NCBI GenBank assembly: GCA_020650975.1
Contig: JAIPMN010000223.1
Span: forward strand, 1-30,423
Reading direction: 5' to 3'
Source: Apostichopus californicus
Taxonomy: Eukaryota > Echinodermata > Holothuroidea > Aspidochirotida > Stichopodidae
Length of the DNA stretch: 30,423 bases
Positions 8,930 through 19,338 of the stretch are shown here, piece after piece; the first letter of the stretch is position 1; each line of letters begins with the position of its first letter. The translations under genes and the position numbers were made by a program. The notes under the pieces are model-generated. The model saw only the letters and a program-made list of their open reading frames with translations. It had not been told where the DNA came from and made no database searches.

Positions 8930-10771
8930 GAACTAGTTACTACAACCCTATAGCAGAACAATTGTGGAAGCATCACAAAGAGCATTGTTATGGGGTGGGA
9001 AGGTGAGAGGACCTTGGTGGACTCGGACTTGGGGCTTCGGTGGTACACTAGGCATTGACTAGTCTCGCAATCGACCTCCTGTGGAATCGGATTCGTTTTG
9101 AAATGGGACTAGTTGGACTAATCAGCCTTCCGACACGGATCTACTGGACTTAGCTTCAGTTTTGGACCTAACATTCAACCCCTACGACGTTAGAGCACAT
9201 TATGGATAAGAAAACATACAGGAGTCCACTTGTATAGAGTTCCATAACATTATTATACTTCCAATATGGTGAAAGTATTAAGTAATCGCTCCGTGCTATG
9301 TGACGTTATGATATAGGAAGAAGACTTCACCAACTGTGATATGGGAATCCTTCAAATATTGTACGATGTTCAACTTGCTTGCTTTTGCCAATAGTTTTGG
9401 AGAATAATAGTAATTCGTAATATATTTTATTCAAATCTTCAACTTATTTTTTATGCATTTAAACATTTTCTTTAAAAGATATTAATAAAAAAATTAATAA
9501 AATATATCCTTTGTTATCGATTAAGATTTTGCATGACTTAATTATAGCCTTGAGTATTTTAATTTAATCTCATGCAAGTAAGATAATAGGGGGTAGAATA
9601 AAATCAGTTTACATGACTTTAATAGAATTATATAGTCAAGGACATCCGGAAGAAAAAATCCAGAGGGGAGGGTGTGTGAAGTTTGATAACATTCCAGAGC
9701 CGATTAACAGTTCAACAGGTTCCCAATGTACAAAAATAGCCTGTTAACCCTCAAAGTGCACAAGTAAACCATATGTTTAACTAAATAGCACAGTAATTTT
9801 TAACTACTTTGAATCCCCCCCCCCCTTCTGACGTCCATGTATATAAGAGAAAATCTCACGTCCTTGCCAGAAACGTAGAGCCCAGCCAATACAGCTGAAG
9901 TAACCATTGTTAAGTAATCCGCGAACAGGGGCTCCGTCAGCTTAGTCATTAAACTTGTGGGATAGACAGTTTTTGAACTGAAATAAGCGATTAATAATGT
10001 GCTATTTTAGATTCTTCAGTAGCGAATCCATTTGAACTAGGGAGGGGGGGGTGGGGGGACAAGTACATAATTATACCGTAATTCTACATAAATGACTGTG
10101 CATAGGAAAACATCAGCACTGGTCACTAGTACGGAATGCCAAGTATGAATCGTGCGAATTCTTTAGACTATTAACCTTGTTTTGAGCAAAATTATAGTTG
10201 CAGTTAAAATTTCATCAGGTCGAAACCTGATACTAGTTATGTGTGAATAATTCAATGGATAAGTCGGAGTGACCCTCAGCAATAACAGATGGCGCTGTTT
10301 GCTTTTACTCTCTCAATGCAAAACGCGGGCCTTTTGAGGTAAACAGATTGCGCAATATTACAAAACTAACTGTGATGTTGGAATACGCGTGAATTGTGCA
10401 GTGTCTGCAGTACATCTAAGTTTGAGAAACAGAGAGTTGCAGTACGCAGCTTCCTAATGCATATGTGTGGAATGCAGCGAAGTTTTTTAAGAACTTTTCA
10501 TTTCGTTGCACACTTGGTTAGCGTATTCGATTTAGGACTAGGCTAGGGCCTAACGTTACTACTGGGTACTACTAGTAGTACTACTGCATGGTCCTGCACT
10601 TACCCCAACAGAACAGTAGCCTAAATAAGCTAAGGCTCCCGAATCGATGTAGGCTCAGTCTTTACGCGTACCGAGAGTACCCGTAGTCATAGGCTAGACT
10701 CGTTGATTAATTGTCGAAGCGTTAGAACAGAAAGAGCTATAGTGTCAGCTCCATTCTACTGTACATGAAAA
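8930..10771. other. Intergenic region upstream of WRNIP1
   Basis: No coding exon is supported. The last ~500 bases before the ATG at 10772 would contain the promoter and 5' UTR, but no clear TATA box is visible. There are several TAGGCCT-type words (around 10540-10700) and CpG-containing stretches. Homopolymer C or G runs occur near 9818 and 10042. Confidence 0.5.
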
Positions 10772-11362
10772 ATGGAAGATGAAAGTGATGCTGTTACTTG
10801 TCCAATTTGTTCAAAGGAATTACCACTTGAAAAGATCAATTCTCATATAGATATTTGTTTGAGAACATCCGGTCAAGAAATGAGTAAAAGGCAAAGAAGT
10901 AGCAGTGGAGACCGGGACAGTGGCAATCAAAAGCGACACAAAGTTACAAAAGAATCAGATAATGAGGAAAATCAGCCGACACATAAGCAAAGCAGTAATC
11001 ATACAGTGAAGCGAGTTAATAAGCCTAGTATAAGTCCCTTTAAAAATAGTCACATTAAGAAAGGAAAGTCATCTGCAGACTCTAGTAAATCACCAATTTC
11101 TGGAAAAACTGTCCAATGTGATGTTGAACCGGGGGAATCTTCCAAAACTCTTGGTACAAGGGTGCTATCAAGTCAATCAAACCGTAGCAGACCTTTGGAT
11201 TCTGAAGAATTTCGACCCCTTGCAGAGAGAATGAGACCAAAGTGTATGGAAGATTTCATTGGTCAGGGTGACCTGTTTGGAACCAATCGCATCTTGAAGA
11301 AGCTGATAAACACTGGACAAGTTTCCTCTCTGATCTTGTGTGGACCACCTGGCTCTGGAAAG
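10772..11362 (+). CDS. WRNIP1: WRNIP1-like AAA+ ATPase, exon 1 (UBZ4 zinc finger, linker, Walker A)
   Basis: The first coding exon, 197 codons ending in phase 0 at donor GTAAAG. The ATG context is AAAAATGG. Residues 10-30 form a Rad18-type UBZ4 finger: Cys10, Cys13, His25 and Cys29 (CPICSKELPLEKINSHIDIC), which binds ubiquitin in WRNIP1. Residues about 35-135 are a Ser/Lys-rich disordered linker. From about 147 comes the AAA+ N-terminal part (PLAERMRPKCMEDFIGQ, then SSLILCGPPGSGK), and Lys197 of the Walker A motif is the last residue of the exon. WRNIP1 (yeast Mgs1, bacterial RarA) works at stalled replication forks with RAD18, PCNA and polymerase delta. The order UBZ plus RarA-type ATPase is diagnostic. 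Confidence 0.95.
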
Positions 11363-12589
11363 GTAAAGACCAAACACTGTCACACATTGTGATAGTAGGC
11401 TATACGGTAACTTATAGTGATAGTAAGGGCATTAAGATAACGATGATGATGAGCTCCTTGATTTTGCTCAGTGGAGTTTGGTTCTATCCTTCAGCTATGT
11501 GATTTCATTGATGGTTTGACTAGACTAAAGTTGCCAGAAATAGAAAGATTTATATACAGGTTGGGAAGGAGTCAAACTGCTTGAAGCAAGGAATAATTTG
11601 GAACCCTTCATGACGAGAATTAGTCCATCAACCATAGGTTGCATTTTTCAGCTCTCTTGACCTCAAGTTACTGAAACTTTATCTCTCCTGCAAAACAGAC
11701 ATGAGATTGGTGAGTTTGGAAGAGTTGATTTGTTCACACTATGCCATGTCTGCCTTGATATGATAGTAATTTGGCTACTAGCTGTGTGATGAGTTGCATA
11801 ATAGACGAATAGGCAGCTCAAGTAAGGTGCGAAAAGATGGGACTGATCACTCAGCTAACCAACTGGAAAAAACCTGTTCAGTACAAACAGGTTTTTGGAT
11901 GCAACCTATAGCTAATGGACACTTTCGAGGTATGTTGTAACTTCATGTGTGCATAGAAGTTTACTGTATAAATCCGTTCAATGGGTGGATTAAACCACGA
12001 AAAGTGTCTCAAAAATATAAAATTTATGTTTTTCTTATTTCACTGATGGCAATTATGGCCATTTCTGATATAATGGTTTTGTAGATTAACATTGCAATTG
12101 AAAAAGTGGTTACTGTAGCACTGCAACTGTAGTGGCTATCAGTGCATGCTACGTAAGTATATTAACACAGAACACAAATTTAGGAAACGTGCAGTTACCA
12201 TTCTCAACCATATATAATGTGCAGGGAGAGATTAGCTCTCACAGTAATTTTGTTCCTTTCAACACTGGTGTAAATCCAAGTAATACTGCACTTTTGGATT
12301 CTTTGCTTTAAAATTTTGCAGACCATCGTAGCTACTGTAGTCTGTTTCTAGGAACAGATTTCCAGTGCAATATCCAATCTACTGTAACTGTACAAACGGT
12401 CCCAGATGAGAAACTGAGATGGTTGGGGGTTTACCATGTTTAGGGTTGGAAAGCTACCAATCATTGTAGGAGATTCCCTCCAAACCCCCTACCCCCCCTC
12501 TCTTCAAACCTACATTCTCAATCCTGCAAGTGCACCTACAGTAATAGTGGAAACACCTAGTAAAATAAAATAAATCAGACGGTTACAGG

Positions 12590-13028
12590 CCACGAGACCG
12601 AAGGTCCGCGAGACCGAAGACCGTTACTTAAAAAAGGTCTGCGACACCGAAGGTCTTCGAGACCGACGTCCGCGAGACCGAAACTATTACTAGGCCCCGC
12701 GAGACCGAAACTATTACTAGGCCTATAATAGTGGTAAGACAAATATTACTACCGTTTATATTACGTTGATAAAGCGCTTAATTAACAAAAGTCTCGCCCC
12801 CCACCCTCCCTGCTGCCCGAAAAGAAATTTTAGATTACAATATAACTTAATAATTAGATATAGCGATACCCTTTTAAACAATATTCCCCCCCCTCTGAAG
12901 GCCCTCTAATGAAAAAGTCTAGTTACGCCTATCGATGGACCATCCATAGACCATCGGTCTCGCGGACCATCGCCTCGCGGAAATTCGGTCTCGCGGACCT
13001 TCGGTCTCGCAGACCTTCGGTCTCGTGG
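12590..13028. mobile_element. Foldback-like element with inverted arrays of a ~16 bp GAGACCGAA motif
   Basis: The left arm (12590-12720) contains about six copies of a short unit around CGCGAGACCGAAGGTC. The right arm (12950-13028) has the same motif in reverse complement (TTCGGTCTCGCGG and variants). The outermost ~30 bases of both arms match as inverted repeats with one mismatch (CCACGAGACCGAAGGTC at the edge). A ~230 bp AT-rich middle separates them. This arrangement is that of foldback elements or MITEs with subterminal repeats. No target duplication was identified. It lies in WRNIP1 intron 1. Confidence 0.65.
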
Positions 13029-13325
13029 AATTCCCCCAGTCAGACCTTCTGCATGATTAGCATGAAGACCAAATAAGGTGTCCTCATCTGTAATATTCAT
13101 AATTTCACAACACACTTTGAACCACTTCCCAGCACACCTTAACTGTCATGTTTAACCAATTTAAGTATCTGGTTATAGGGATATTGAACAGGTGTCGAGG
13201 CTACTGTACGCTCCATGAAATGATGCCACAACTGTGTTTAAGTTGCAAGCTTTTCAATAATTTGATAGTACATGAAGCTCAGGTGATGAAATCACTGATC
13301 AGTTTTTCTGTCCATCACGTCACAG

Positions 13326-13520
13326 ACCACTTTAGCTGGTATCATTGCCAAGAAGATAAAGGAGCTTTCTAACAGCAGGCTTGTGAAGTTGTCAGCTACG
13401 ACGAGTAACGTTGCAGAGGTGAAGAAAGTCATTGCCGAGGCAGGGAATCTCCAGAGGATGTTCAAAAGGAAAACCATTCTCTTCATGGACGAAATCCACA
13501 GATTTAACAAACTTCAACAG
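13326..13520 (+). CDS. WRNIP1: WRNIP1-like AAA+ ATPase, exon 2 (Walker B)
   Basis: 65 codons, phase 0-0, acceptor ATCACGTCACAG and donor GTAAAA. It continues the Walker A motif with TTLAGIIAKK and carries KRKTILFMDEIHRFNKLQQ. The DEIH Walker B has Asp252 and Glu253 of the assembled protein as the Mg2+ and catalytic carboxylates. RFNKxQQ is a signature of the RarA/WRNIP1 family. Also seen is the KLSATTSNVAEVKKVI segment equivalent to the family's LSA-x-x-x-x-VxxVR/I region. Both splice sites give exact in-frame joins, so the assignment is firm. Confidence 0.95.
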
Positions 13521-13946
13521 GTAAAATGATATGCCGTGTGAGCGCTACTGTACCGGGGAACGCCACTGCAAATTGTTGTTGTTGCTGTTGTTCCCCAATC
13601 ACCTTACCTTACTCCCCATGAGGATCACCCGCCATTCATCGCTACAAGTGCCATAATGAACTCCATCACTTATCTGCAAAGTTTAAATTGATCACAAGTC
13701 TGAGAATATCTATATGCTAAATCAAGATTCTAGAAGAGGAAAGTGATACTTTCAGGTTCAACATCATTTTCATTTTACATTTTTTCTCCTCCCCTTTGGG
13801 GGGAAAAAGCAGATAATTGGTTCCCTTAAGTATCAAATATTGAAACTGTCTTACTATAGTGTCTTTTTGAAAGCTTAACAAATTGACCTTTTACTGATTG
13901 TTACTGTATTCTTCCAACCGTGGAATTTCATTTCTCCAACCGCCAG

Positions 13947-14155
13947 GATACTTTTTTACCCTTCATTGAAAATGGAACAATCACTCTCTTAGGGGCAACC
14001 ACCGAGAATCCATCCTTTTCACTGAATTCAGCACTTTTGAGCCGTTGTCAGGTGATAACACTGAAGAAGCACAGCACAGAGGACTTGATGCTCATACTGG
14101 GGTGTGCAGCGGAAAGGATGGGTGCTGTTGTCTTGAAAGAAGCTGAGAGTTATTG
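13947..14155 (+). CDS. WRNIP1: WRNIP1-like AAA+ ATPase, exon 3 (sensor 1, arginine finger)
   Basis: 209 nt, enters phase 0 and ends phase 2. It starts [20 protein letters not shown], so GATTENPSF (sensor 1, about residues 278-286) and the LLSRCQV arginine finger (Arg295) are intact. The rest ([20 protein letters not shown]) is the lid helix region. The donor TATTG/GTATGT lies only four bases before a tRNA-derived SINE, so the last bases of the 5' splice site come from the SINE. Because the donor is changed by an insertion, the exact exon end is slightly less certain than for other exons. Confidence 0.92.
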
Positions 14156-14159
14156 GTAT

Positions 14160-14400
14160 GTTAGCTCAGTGGAGTGTTAGCTCAGTGGAGTGTTAGCTCA
14201 GTGGTTAACGCCGGTGCCTTCCAATCATAAGGTCCCGGGGGTTCGAGTCAGTCCAAGATTAATTTATGTCGTTCAGTTACAGAGTTGTTGACAATTCATA
14301 ATCATGGACGTTAAATATGAATCTAAGAGACTGACTTCGTTCAGCTTGCGGCTTTGATGGACCAATGATGGCTTCTTCGCAAGTTCCTGCTTGCAGGAGG
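14160..14400 (+). mobile_element. tRNA-derived SINE, different family, with triplicated A box
   Basis: A GTTAGCTCAGTGGAGT unit of 16 bp occurs at 14160, 14176 and (partly) 14192. The third copy continues as a tRNA-like A box TTAGCTCAGTGGTTAACGCC. A B box GGTTCGAGTC is at 14240-14249. The tRNA-unrelated body runs to about 14400 and leads straight into an ACAT microsatellite that serves as its tail. Cloverleaf pairing is not kept after the B box, so it is a SINE and not a tRNA gene. It lies in WRNIP1 intron 3, touching the splice donor. Confidence 0.75.
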
Positions 14401-14408
14401 ATCTTAAA

Positions 14409-14572
14409 AACATACATACATACACACATACATACATACATACATACGCACATACATACATACACACATACATACACACACATACATACACGCATACACA
14501 CATACATACACACATACACACATACATACACACACCCATACATACACACACACACGCACATACACACATATA
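14409..14572 (+). repeat. (ACAT)n/(CA)n compound microsatellite
   Basis: About 160 bases of alternating ACAT, ACAC and CGCA tetranucleotides. They follow a SINE body and probably grew from its tail. The four-base period makes open Tyr-Ile-His or Cys-Val-Met frames on both strands, which are artefacts. The alternating purine-pyrimidine CA/TG stretches can adopt Z-DNA. Confidence 0.95.
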
Positions 14573-15557
14573 TGTTGTATAATTATGAGATATATTATCA
14601 GAACAGCAGTTATGGATATCGACTTACATGCATAAATTTATGACTGAGATTCATTAAGTAATTAAGATGATATTCTTATAATTAAGACAGGGATGCATGC
14701 ACACATGCAGTCAGGCCTTGAAATTGAGGCTCTTGACTGGCAAAATGTCAGTAGGGGAAAAAAACCACAGGCATTTTTTTCTGCCAGTGCAAGTTACTAC
14801 ATGTTGCATAAATTGTATTACTTCAAGGAAAATCCAAGTAATAATTTGAATAAACTTATTAATAGCTTTTCTATGCACTGGCATTTTTTATTAGCTAGTG
14901 GCAAAAACTATGAAATTCTAGGCCTGTAAGTCAACAAGGGTAAGTTGTGTGGTTAATACATGTGTGCAGGGCTTCTGTCACTCAGCTACATACAGTACCC
15001 AAGTATTAGAGAATGACTAATTCATATTTGGTTGTAATTCATTTGTATTAGAACAGCTACGGAGCAGACATAGGAAGGTCACCTGCTCTTTTCAACCATA
15101 TACTGTACGCTGAGTTTTAACTGCTGTATGTCATTGAAATTCCATCGATACAAAGTGCAGATGAAGATATCTCTATGGGACAAATTAATGAAATTGCTTG
15201 TTTACTGCAGAACATGCATATTATTGCACAACATGTCAAAGCTTACATCGGAATATCTTGACTTACCTGTTTGCAAGTTTAAACTGATTCGCAGCAAATA
15301 TCTCCAAAGATTCTACAATCAGGATGATAATTGAGACTGGTTTAGCAGAAATGTAGGAAAGGGTAACCAAAAGTTTATAACAGGCCAAAAACGACTTTAG
15401 CCATCTGTCACCCTCCTTTTCTCTATTTCTCTGAAGAACGAATGTATTTCTTTCATAAAGTCATTTTACTTGGTTCGAATCTCTGACTATTATCCTTCTG
15501 AGCCTTAACCACGTCGAAAAATGGAAGTATGATGTTTTTTATTACAATTTCAAATAG

Positions 15558-15814
15558 TGAAAATGATGATGCTGTCAAGATTGAAGAAGACGCACTAAGC
15601 ATGCTTGCCAATTTCTGCGACGGCGATGCCCGAAGTGCTCTAAATGTTCTGGAGATGGCAATAAGATCCTGTAAAGAAGGAACCTCATCCTCTGGTACAC
15701 AGGGAAAGGAGGAGGAGGGAGAAGAGAGAAATGGAGAATTGAGAGGCAGTGTAATCACAACAGAACTAATCAAAGACAGCTTACAGAGGTCTCATATTCA
15801 GTATGACAGGACAG
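15558..15814 (+). CDS. WRNIP1: WRNIP1-like AAA+ ATPase, exon 4 (end of lid domain)
   Basis: 257 nt, enters after two bases of a codon (giving Cys across the junction with exon 3) and ends in phase 1 at GTAAAC. It encodes ENDDAVKIEEDALSMLANF followed by CDGDARSALNVLEMA, matching the DGDAR-x-x-LN-x-L motif (sensor 2 region) of RarA/WRNIP1. A Glu/Gly-rich insertion (GKEEEGEERNGE) sits where vertebrate WRNIP1 also has a variable loop. It ends LIKDSLQRSHIQYDRTG, the conserved entry to the C-terminal domain. The inverted SINE copy begins about 20 bases after the donor. Confidence 0.95.
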
Positions 15815-15835
15815 GTAAACAAGATCTCCCTTGTT

Positions 15836-16219
15836 TAATAATAATAATAATAATTAATAATAATAATTAACAGTTCTTATATAGTGCAACTTACAATAAA
15901 GTCTCGCCGCGCTGTACTTAACCCTGGTCATTGGTAACTTGTCACACCTACACACCAAAGTGTGCACAATTCAATCAATCTCTCCTGGGGCACCACAGCC
16001 AAGTGTCCCCTGGGGAACTTCCCATAAGGTGCAGCCACAAACCGGCGCACGCAACTATATTTACTGTACAAGTCACCTCGCAAGTCATTTATACACCTGG
16101 GTGAAGAGAGGCAATGGAGATAAAGTGCCTTGCCCAAGCAATGATCTGGCCAGGGCTCTAACCTGTAATCCTTAGATCACAAGTCCACTGCCTTAACCAC
16201 TTGACCACAACGCCCTCTA
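15836..16219 (-). mobile_element. tRNA-derived SINE, copy 2 (minus orientation) with (TTA)n tail
   Basis: Read on the minus strand, the element starts near 16219 with AGAGGGCGTTGTGGTCAAG (A box), has a decayed B-box region, and matches copy 1 at 3689-4056 along most of its length. It ends GCACTATATAAG and a (TTA)n tail at 15836-15868. A clear target duplication was not found. Together with copy 1 it shows a family active in this genome. Frames on either strand across it are artefacts. Confidence 0.85.
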
Positions 16220-17222
16220 GATGATGTCCAGTGTAAACTCTAATGATCCTACTGTAAAATGAACTTTTTTTTCTTTCTTTTTTTCATGTCAGTTTTATTA
16301 GAATCAATCATGTCGATCAGTCAAGATGAAGAGGTATTAAATATGAAGCAAATTTGACTTGAAATCTTATGAGTCAAATCATCTGAAAACTACTGACAAA
16401 ATATTTTTTGCATATTCATAAAATCAAAAAGATTCTCAGATACAAAATGTTATTAAACAAAGGGAGCACTTTAAGTTGACTTGATAAATTTTTTCGATGG
16501 TATTGGATATGTAAATTCCATAAAAACTAGTCAAGGTTTTTTCATTCAAATAGTAAGGTAAAAGGAACTTTCTGAAATTTTTTTTTTGCTTTTTTAATTT
16601 TTATCAGTGTCAGAGAGATGGAGGTTGGCGGTTTTGGATCTTACCTAGTATAACTTTACCGGTTTTGGATTACTGACCTAGTATTAACCTTCTGTCTTAT
16701 AAAGCTGTCTTAGTCAAATCTTTACCTTGAGTTATACTCGATAGCCGTAGTTGTGGAAGATTTCGTCCACTTAACTGACAGAGTTACTGTTAGAGTTATA
16801 ATGGGATATAGTATCAACATAAAGAATAGTACAAGAAAAACAAACTGATCAACAAATAATTGCATCATATTAATTAAAATATCATATAATTGATTTATTG
16901 TCGAAACGTTTAATTTGGTACATATGTTTTCTTCTCTTTTCTTTCTTCAGGGAGTCTTCTACATTGTTAAGCTATTGTATGCTTTATAGGAGACTTCCTT
17001 TCACATTGTATATTTGCACGTGAAAAGACAAAATAAATCAAATCAAATAAACCTTACAAAGCTGCTTGTGCAATTTGTCAAATCTATATATTCCCTGCAT
17101 TCATCCTTTGATATTAGAATTTGTTACACATGCCCTACTTAAATGAATTATAAAGCAAACTAAGTACTGTACCTTATTTCTTTCAATAAACCAGTTTTGA
17201 TCTTTCATATTTTCTATCTGAG
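16220..17222 (+). other. Rest of WRNIP1 intron 4
   Basis: About 1 kb of AT-rich DNA without recognised elements. The acceptor for exon 5 is TTTTCTATCTGAG, where only the final AG and a modest pyrimidine tract are seen. Confidence 0.5.
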
Positions 17223-17378
17223 GTGATGAGCATTATAACTGCATCTCAGCAATACATAAATCCATGAGAGCATCTGATGAAAACGCTAGTCTTTACTGGT
17301 TAGGGAGGATGTTAATCGGTGGTGAGAATCCTCTGTATGTGGCCAGACGACTAATTGAATTTGCCAGCGTGGATGTCG
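17223..17378 (+). CDS. WRNIP1: WRNIP1-like AAA+ ATPase, exon 5 (MgsA-type C-terminal domain)
   Basis: 156 nt, phase 1-1, donor GTAAGT. It encodes [20 protein letters not shown], then [20 protein letters not shown] and [12 protein letters not shown]. HKSxRxSDxNAxLYWLxRMLxGGExPLYxARRL is among the most conserved stretches from bacterial RarA to human WRNIP1 and belongs to the tetramerisation domain. Human has YWLARMLEGGEDP, so only conservative changes are visible. Confidence 0.95.
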
Positions 17379-17669
17379 GTAAGTAAATGGATTGAATTCA
17401 GTCCAGTTTTTAAAATTCAAATGAATTCGCTTTTGGGATACATATTTTTCATCAGAAACAATGTATTGCACTATCTTAAAAAAAGATGTCGAGTTAAGGA
17501 TAGTAGGGGTTTGGAAACCACTGACCATTACAAGAACAAAACAAAACAAAACTGATGAATGAGAGACAAATATTGAATAGTTAACTATGTAACAAAATGA
17601 AAAGATTGTCAGAATGGGAAAGAAAGAATGGAGGTAGGTGAAATAGGATAGTCTGGACAGTTGACACAT

Positions 17670-17981
17670 TGGCCATTTCTGTATCATTTCTGTGTCATGA
17701 CTTTGCTCGGTGATTTTTTCGGCGACCAGAGCCAAAATATTTTTGGAAATAACAATTGGTGCCTCTGATTTGTACTCACCAGTAAACATATTTTTCCTAC
17801 ACTGCTCTTTGAAGTCTGAAAGTGCTCTGACATTTCCTGGCTTTCCGTATTTTCCAAACCACGTTCTTTCTTCCATACACATCACCATCCAAGACAGTAA
17901 ACAAGCAAATCCAGTTTGGTAATATTTAACAAGATGTCCCTTTGCTGGTTTTCCGCACATTTTCCTGGAGTGTTCGCCCAC
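17670..17981 (-). other. Unexplained antisense open frame inside WRNIP1 intron 5
   Basis: On the minus strand a frame opens at 17981 and runs 231 codons to 17286, partly over exon 5. Its first ~105 residues have balanced, protein-like composition (for example WFGKYGKPGNVRALSDF and CRKNMFTGEYKSEAPIVIS). The remainder looks like translated AT-rich DNA. A good splice donor GTGAGT lies at about 17784 (minus). It may be a fragment of a transposable element or a nested or antisense exon. I recognise no family. Confidence 0.3.
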
Positions 17982-18339
17982 ATGTTATCATATTTCTTTG
18001 GTTGAAAAGTGGGATACTGTCACGTGTTGGTAAAAATTGTTAGTTAAGTGCTGTACAGGTGTATAATGATTTTCTGCCAAGAGTGTGGGCTAATGTGTGG
18101 CCATCAACCCGGTTTGTGTGTTCTAAACGATTGAATCAAGCTTCCAAAACATTCAGATATACATTGATGTGTACTGCATGTGTACTTTATTGGTGTATCA
18201 CTCAGTGAAATTACTTTGAAATTACATGTACTACCTATTTATAGATAATGGGGACAATTCCACATAAGGAATGATGCATTCATTTATGTATAGGACATAC
18301 TACAGTGGGAGAATCAGTGTGTTTTGTTTCTTTCTGTAG

Positions 18340-18419
18340 GCCTTGCTGATCCTTCAGCTCTTGTTCAGGCTGTCAGTACATATCAAGCCTGCCAGTTTCT
18401 GGGTATGCCAGTCTGTGAG
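18340..18419 (+). CDS. WRNIP1: WRNIP1-like AAA+ ATPase, exon 6
   Basis: 80 nt, phase 1 to phase 0, acceptor TTTCTTTCTGTAG, donor GTAAGG. It completes the Gly codon of the previous exon and reads GLADPSALVQAVSTYQACQF then LGMPVCE. This matches the GLADPxALxxAVxxYQxCxFxGMPEC motif of WRNIP1. Small and conserved, with strong splice signals. Confidence 0.94.
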
Positions 18420-18844
18420 GTAAGGCACCTACTCATACCAAATACTAGTACACAAACAAGATATTACTGGGAAGCCGGTCATAATCCAGTAAAAAGCTGG
18501 AAAACTCCTATAGAGCTTCCCTACGATGTATCAATGGATCTGAAGCAGTCGTTGAGTTACAATAGCAGTTGATGAATGTTAAACATCATGAACATTACAA
18601 CATATATATTCAGAGAATGTGAAAGAAGGATTGAATGAATTCAAGATTTATAAGGCAAGAAAACAGTTCTCCAGATGAGCGGTTAAGTCACGTAATGAAG
18701 TGCATTATCTTTGTATGTTTTTCACATTTTGCTAGTACTTTTTTTATATATATTTTTATGGTGTCATTTAATATTTTCATATCTGAGTTTAGATTATATG
18801 AAGAAAAATTCATCATACAGTGTTTCCTCTTTGATTTGCTTCAG

Positions 18845-19090
18845 TTCAATCTAGCCCAGTGTGTAACATACCTGGCTAGAGCACCAAAGTCTTCAGAAAT
18901 CGCTGCTGCCTACGGGAGCGTGAAGATGTGCATTATGGAACACCAGGGACCCATGCCAGGTGTTCCATTACACCTGAGGAACGTGTCTCCTCAAGTACTT
19001 CAGCGCATGGGCATAACCGAGGGACGTGACCAGTCTAAGCCTAAAGATTTCTTGCCAGAGGGACTGGAAAATGTCCGATTCTTTCCATGA
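18845..19090 (+). CDS. WRNIP1: WRNIP1-like AAA+ ATPase, terminal exon 7
   Basis: 81 codons and TGA at 19088-19090, phase 0 entry at TTTGATTTGCTTCAG. It encodes NLAQCVTYLARAPKSSEIAA, then MCIMEHQGPMPGVPLHLRNV and the end FLPEGLENVRFFP. The conserved GYG-x-x-YKYNP segment of the family, expected between LHLRN and (Y/F)LPEEL, is replaced by a shorter MGITEGRDQSKPKD. The assembled protein is about 577 residues, against about 665 in human. The difference lies mainly in the linker, with this C-terminal deletion adding to it. Confidence 0.94.
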   Translation, partial: FNLAQCVTYLARAPKSSEIAAAYGSVKMCIMEHQGPMPGVPLHLRNVSPQVLQRMGITEGRDQSKPKDFLPEGLENVRFFP

Positions 19091-19330
19091 ACAACCGGTT
19101 CCGCAGCCCAAAACTTCAGCAGATATTGGGCAAAATTTTGTGCAGCCCTTCAGCAAATTTCTTTTGCCCTGCGAGGTTTTCAGAATCATACTTATGCAGC
19201 CTTCGGAACGTTATGGCAAGCAAACATATGAATACTTTACATAAGAGGCCTAGGACCTGCTTGTGATAGAACATTTCAACATAACAGAGGGACAACATTT
19301 CTGTAAAGAGTTCTGACCTTATAGTTGAGG
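19091..19330 (+). other. Start of WRNIP1 3' UTR / 3' flank
   Basis: No coding signal after the stop. The first AATAAA noticed in a plausible setting is at 20615-20620. If it is used, the hAT MITE at 19339-19707 would lie within the 3' UTR. Earlier non-canonical signals cannot be excluded. Confidence 0.35.
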
Positions 19331-19338
19331 GTATAGTG

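Noticed and set aside
12580..13030. CRISPR-like array
   Set aside because: The repeats are short, variable, in inverted arms and in an intron of an animal gene. There are no regular unique spacers.
14187..14255. tRNA gene
   Set aside because: The promoter boxes are good, but no matching acceptor stem follows the B box, and it is joined to a SINE body and microsatellite tail.
14273..14569. Open frames of 60-98 codons rich in Cys-Val-Met or Ile-His-Thr
   Set aside because: They are translations of the ACAT/CA microsatellite and have no amino-acid complexity.
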